Shown here: piece by piece, positions 61,091-64,000 of the stretch | Layout of the letters: each line of letters opens with the position of its first letter | How positions within the stretch are numbered: position 1 is the stretch's first letter | Assembly: GCA_900766135.1 (NCBI GenBank) | Contig: CAAFUF010000031.1 | Coordinates: 28,815 to 92,814, forward strand | Direction of reading: 5' to 3' | DNA length: 64,000 bases | DNA from: Paenibacillaceae bacterium | GTDB taxonomy: Bacteria > Bacillota > Bacilli > Paenibacillales > Paenibacillaceae | Translations under genes and position numbers: made by a program | The notes under the pieces: generated by a model | Database searches by the model: none | What the model was told of the DNA's origin: nothing | The model's input: the letters and a program-made list of their open reading frames with translations, nothing else

Positions 61091-63965
61091 ACGGAGAATG
61101 GGATTTTATGCCGCTGTATGGCGAGCCGCGCCGCCGCACGCTGCCGGAATCCATCATCTATGAGGCACAGAAAGTGAGGGTTCCTTCCAGTTGGAGACGA
61201 ACCTACGCGCAGGGGGCGGGGAAGCGTTTTGGCGAAATCCCCGAGCATGGCTTCGTTCCGTTGGACCTGTACGGTTACCCGAAGGAATGGGACGACGCCG
61301 AGGCAGGCGTGCTGCACCGCCGCTTTCGGGTGCCGGAGCGGATGGCTGGCCAGCGAATCGTGCTCAGACTGGACGGCATCATGCAGAAGGCCGTCATTTA
61401 TCTGGACCGGCGGGAATTCGCCGTATGGGAGGACGGCTACCTGCCGTTAAGGCTCGACATCACCTCTTTCGTAACGCCGGGGCGGGAGCATGAGCTGCAT
61501 CTCGTCTGCGGGAGCTTCGATCAAACGACGCTGCCCTCCGGTGCCCAGAAAGTGACCGGACTGGTCGGTTCCTGGTTTGGCGGCGTATGCCGGGGGATTT
61601 GGCAGGATGTTTACCTGGAGAGTTACCCGGCGCTGGCCGTAGAGGACGTCGCCCTGCGCACTTCCGTCCGGAACGGCCGGCTTGAAGCAGAGGCCGTCAT
61701 CGGCGGGACGAAAGGAGCAGCAGCGGATGCTTGGGGTGAACCGCTTCGCGTCCGGCTTCGCGTTCGCGAGCTGGGGGTGCTGGCTTCAGACCCGGACGGA
61801 GGGCGGCTTCTCGGGACGACGAAGGGGAAGGGGCAGCAGGTACTTATGGCGGAACGGCAGGTTGAGCCAGTTTCGGCCGAGTCGGCCCAGTGGTTGCGGC
61901 TGTGTGAAAACGAGCGGGGCGGAGAAGTTTACCGCGCTTCGTTCGGTCTGGAATGGGCCGACGCCAAGCGGTGGAGCCCCGATTCGCCGTTTTTGTACCG
62001 GGCCGAGTTCGAGCTGATGGACGGGGAGCAGGTGATCGACCGGCGCGAGGAAACGTTTGGTTTTCGCGAGTTCTGGTGCGAAGGTCCGCAGTTCAAGCTG
62101 AACGGGATTCCACTGAACCTGCGCGGCGACTCTTGGCATTTTCAAGGCGGAGCGCAGCAGACGGAGGCGTATATCCGCAACTGGTACCGCATGTGCCGCT
62201 CCGTAGGGGTGAACAGCATCCGGCTGCATGCGGAGCCTTACCCGGCGGACTATCTTCGCATCGCCGACGAGGAAGGAATGCTGATCGTCGACGAAACCGC
62301 CATCTACGGTTCGGGCAAATCGATGCAGGCCGACCATCCCGACTATTTGGAGGCTTGCCGGCAGCATGTGCGGCGGCTGGTGCAACGCGATAAAAACCAT
62401 CCGTCCGTCATCCTTTGGAGCGTGCAGAACGAGATGCGCTGGGTGGACGGACGGGATGGCTACAAGGTGCATCTCCCCGAATGGATGGCATCCATCCGGG
62501 AGCTGGATCCTACGCGGGCCATCGTTGCCGAAGGAGATAACCGGCTGCTGCCCAAAGCGCATACGGAAGTGGAAAGCCGCCATTACAATATCGACGGAAC
62601 GATCAGCCAATGGGATCGCACCGTTCCGTTAACCTTCGGTGAACATGGCGGCTGGTGGTACATCTGCCCGCAGAACAGCAGCATGTACGTCGGTCTGCGG
62701 GCTTACCGCGGGACGGACGAAAGCGCCTTGGGCTTGGCGGAGAAGGAGCGGCTGTTCGTGGAGTATGCGCGCCGCCAGGGCGTATCCGGGCTGTCGACGT
62801 TTAATTTCGCCCACTATTTCATGCGGGCGATGCCCGAGCAGGACGTAATCCTCCCGCAACCGGTCAATTCGGAAATCCCCGGCGTGATGCCGAAGGTGAT
62901 CCCGGCTTATTCGCTGACGATCCATAACGGTCTGCTGCCGGAGGAAGAGCCGCCGTATCGGCCGAATCCTGCTTTTGCCGTCCTGGCAGATGCGTTTAAG
63001 CCGGCGACGATCCTCGCCGCCGAATACGACCGCTGCTTCTATGACGATCAGCCGGTCGCCCGCAGCTTTGACGTGTATAATGACACGCTTTCGGCCCGGA
63101 GAGTCACGGTGAAATTGACCGTCAAGCAAGGGGAGACGCTCGTCCTTGAACAAAGCTTCGACTTCACGCAGGGCCCCGTGGAACCGAAGGTGCTCCGGAT
63201 GAGGTGGCGACCGCTGCCCGTCCATTCGGAAGGACGGGCGGAGCTTGCGGCAACGTTGATTCACGACGGAGAGCCGGTGCATGAGCTGCGGTTAAATTAC
63301 CGGATCCTGTCCGCCAGCCTGCGGAACCGTCCCGTTCCCGTCAGCCGGCCGGTGGTTTATTGGGGGAAGGACGCGGATTATGAGACCATCCGCCGCCTGG
63401 TTCCCGGCTGTGAACGGGTGGACCGGGAGCAGTTGGCTGATCGCCGTCTGCCGACCGATGGGCTCCTGGTCATCGGAAGTTACGCGGAGGATGCGGACGG
63501 CGAGTTGGAGCGGCTGCTGCAAGCTTATGTCGCCCGGGGCGGCCGGTTGCTGCTGCTGGAACAGAACCAGCTGTCGCTCGGCAAGCTGAAGCTGTCGCGG
63601 CGCCCTTTCCTGCGCGCCCACGCTGGCGACTACGGTCATCCGGCGCTCTCCGGGATCGGCGACGACGACCTGATGTTCTGGCAACCGGAGCTTGGCGAGG
63701 ACGGCCCGCTGCCGATCATCCGCGCCGCTTTCGAGAAGCCCGTCTGCGGCGATTTTACGCTGCTGCTGGAGTGCAGCGCGGGCGATTTCGGCGACGGCGG
63801 CGATCTGTGGTCGCCGCTGCTGGAATACCGGCACGGCCGCGGCCTGGTGGTGGCCAATCAGCTGGAGCTGATGGCCCACGCGGATCGCGTGCCGCAGGCC
63901 TGCTTGCTGCTGCGCAACCTGCTCGCGTATGCGGGCGGCGCGGCCGGGGAGCGGGACGCGTCGGC
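61069..63965 (+). CDS. GH2 glycosidase, 3' end lost at the contig end
   Basis: At least 965 residues from ATG 61069, five bases after GGAGGAGGAG. Jelly-roll N-terminal domain (LNGEWDFMPLYG), Ig-like domain, and GH2 barrel with acid/base E455 in WSVQNEM and nucleophile E525 in LTFGEHGGWW. A later domain at about 770-965 looks like a glutaminase- or trimerisation-like alpha/beta domain. No signal peptide. The apparent last seven codons and stop (63967-63987) lie in adapter sequence, so the natural C-terminus is missing. The specificity could be beta-galactosidase, beta-glucuronidase or other. Confidence 0.85.
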
Positions 63966-64000
63966 AGATCGGAAGAGCGTCGTGTAGGGAAAGAGCGTAG
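63966..64000. other. Illumina sequencing adapter at contig end (artefact)
   Basis: From 63966 the first 30 bases equal the reverse-complement TruSeq universal adapter, beginning AGATCGGAAGAGCGTCGTG, and 34 of 35 agree (the mismatch is C for T in the last GTGTAG). Not part of the genome. Confidence 0.97.

Noticed and set aside
1..64000. tRNA genes, rRNA genes, insertion sequences or prophage genes
   Set aside because: None seen by eye: no cloverleaf-like runs between genes, no transposase or integrase reading frames.

Overview
The window looks like a contig-end fragment of a moderately high-GC Paenibacillaceae genome (Paenibacillus or a close relative). This is inferred from style, not from a database hit: strong AAGGAGG-type ribosome binding sites, four sugar ABC importers that each lack an ATPase gene, YesM/YesN-type kinase and AraC-regulator pairs, a 7TM-type hybrid kinase, many glycoside hydrolases, and almost every gene on the + strand. 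The last 35 bases are Illumina adapter read-through, so the true DNA ends at about 63965 and the last gene is cut there. The first gene is cut by the left edge.

Layout. 1-1.7 kb: 3' part of a GH2 beta-galactosidase with a terminator. 1.8-4.1 kb: a MarR repressor and 14-TM MFS drug exporter operon with promoter, dyad operator and terminator. 4.2-4.5 kb: a gene-free stretch with mirrored TCTAACGCT repeats. 4.6-10.9 kb: one operon from a near-consensus promoter (AmiE-like serine hydrolase, double-GNAT acetyltransferase, ABC importer, PIG-L deacetylase), possibly for salvage of amino sugars or peptidoglycan fragments. 11-18 kb: a signalling block with a SARP-type response regulator facing a large double-kinase hybrid, then CheY, GAF/degenerate-GGDEF and MHYT-GGDEF genes, ending in a sugar-kinase relic.

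18-30.6 kb: first carbohydrate locus: YesN and YesM regulators, lipoprotein, two LplB/LplC-type permeases, a GH140-like DUF4038 hydrolase, an FAD oxidoreductase and a beta-mannosidase-like GH2. 30.7-33 kb, minus strand: AraC regulator, small orphan protein and SGNH esterase. 33.1-38.7 kb: divergent operon with an arabinose/fucose-isomerase-like enzyme, an 822-residue protein of unknown family and a NagZ-like GH3. 38.8-48.5 kb: second importer with its YesM/YesN pair and a secreted clan-A glycosidase with Ig, Fn3 and LamG-like parts. 48.5-49.6 kb: a DUF488 gene and a convergent flavin reductase.

49.7-59.8 kb: third AraC-controlled importer (membrane-bound AraC sensor, two permeases, lipoprotein) and a 1268-residue secreted beta-helix enzyme with duplicated C-terminal modules. 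59.9-60.4 kb: a second intergenic repeat cluster. 60.4 kb to the end: a possible sugar mutarotase overlapping a GH2 enzyme that runs into the adapter.

How it works together: extracellular enzymes trim plant-type polysaccharide, lipoproteins capture the oligosaccharides, permease pairs import them (powered by an ATPase encoded elsewhere, probably MsmX-like), and intracellular GH2, GH3 and GH140-like enzymes plus an isomerase finish degradation. Each importer has its own AraC-type activator. Helically phased direct repeats that could be activator sites lie upstream of the first and third importers. No tRNA, rRNA, insertion sequence, prophage or CRISPR array was seen.
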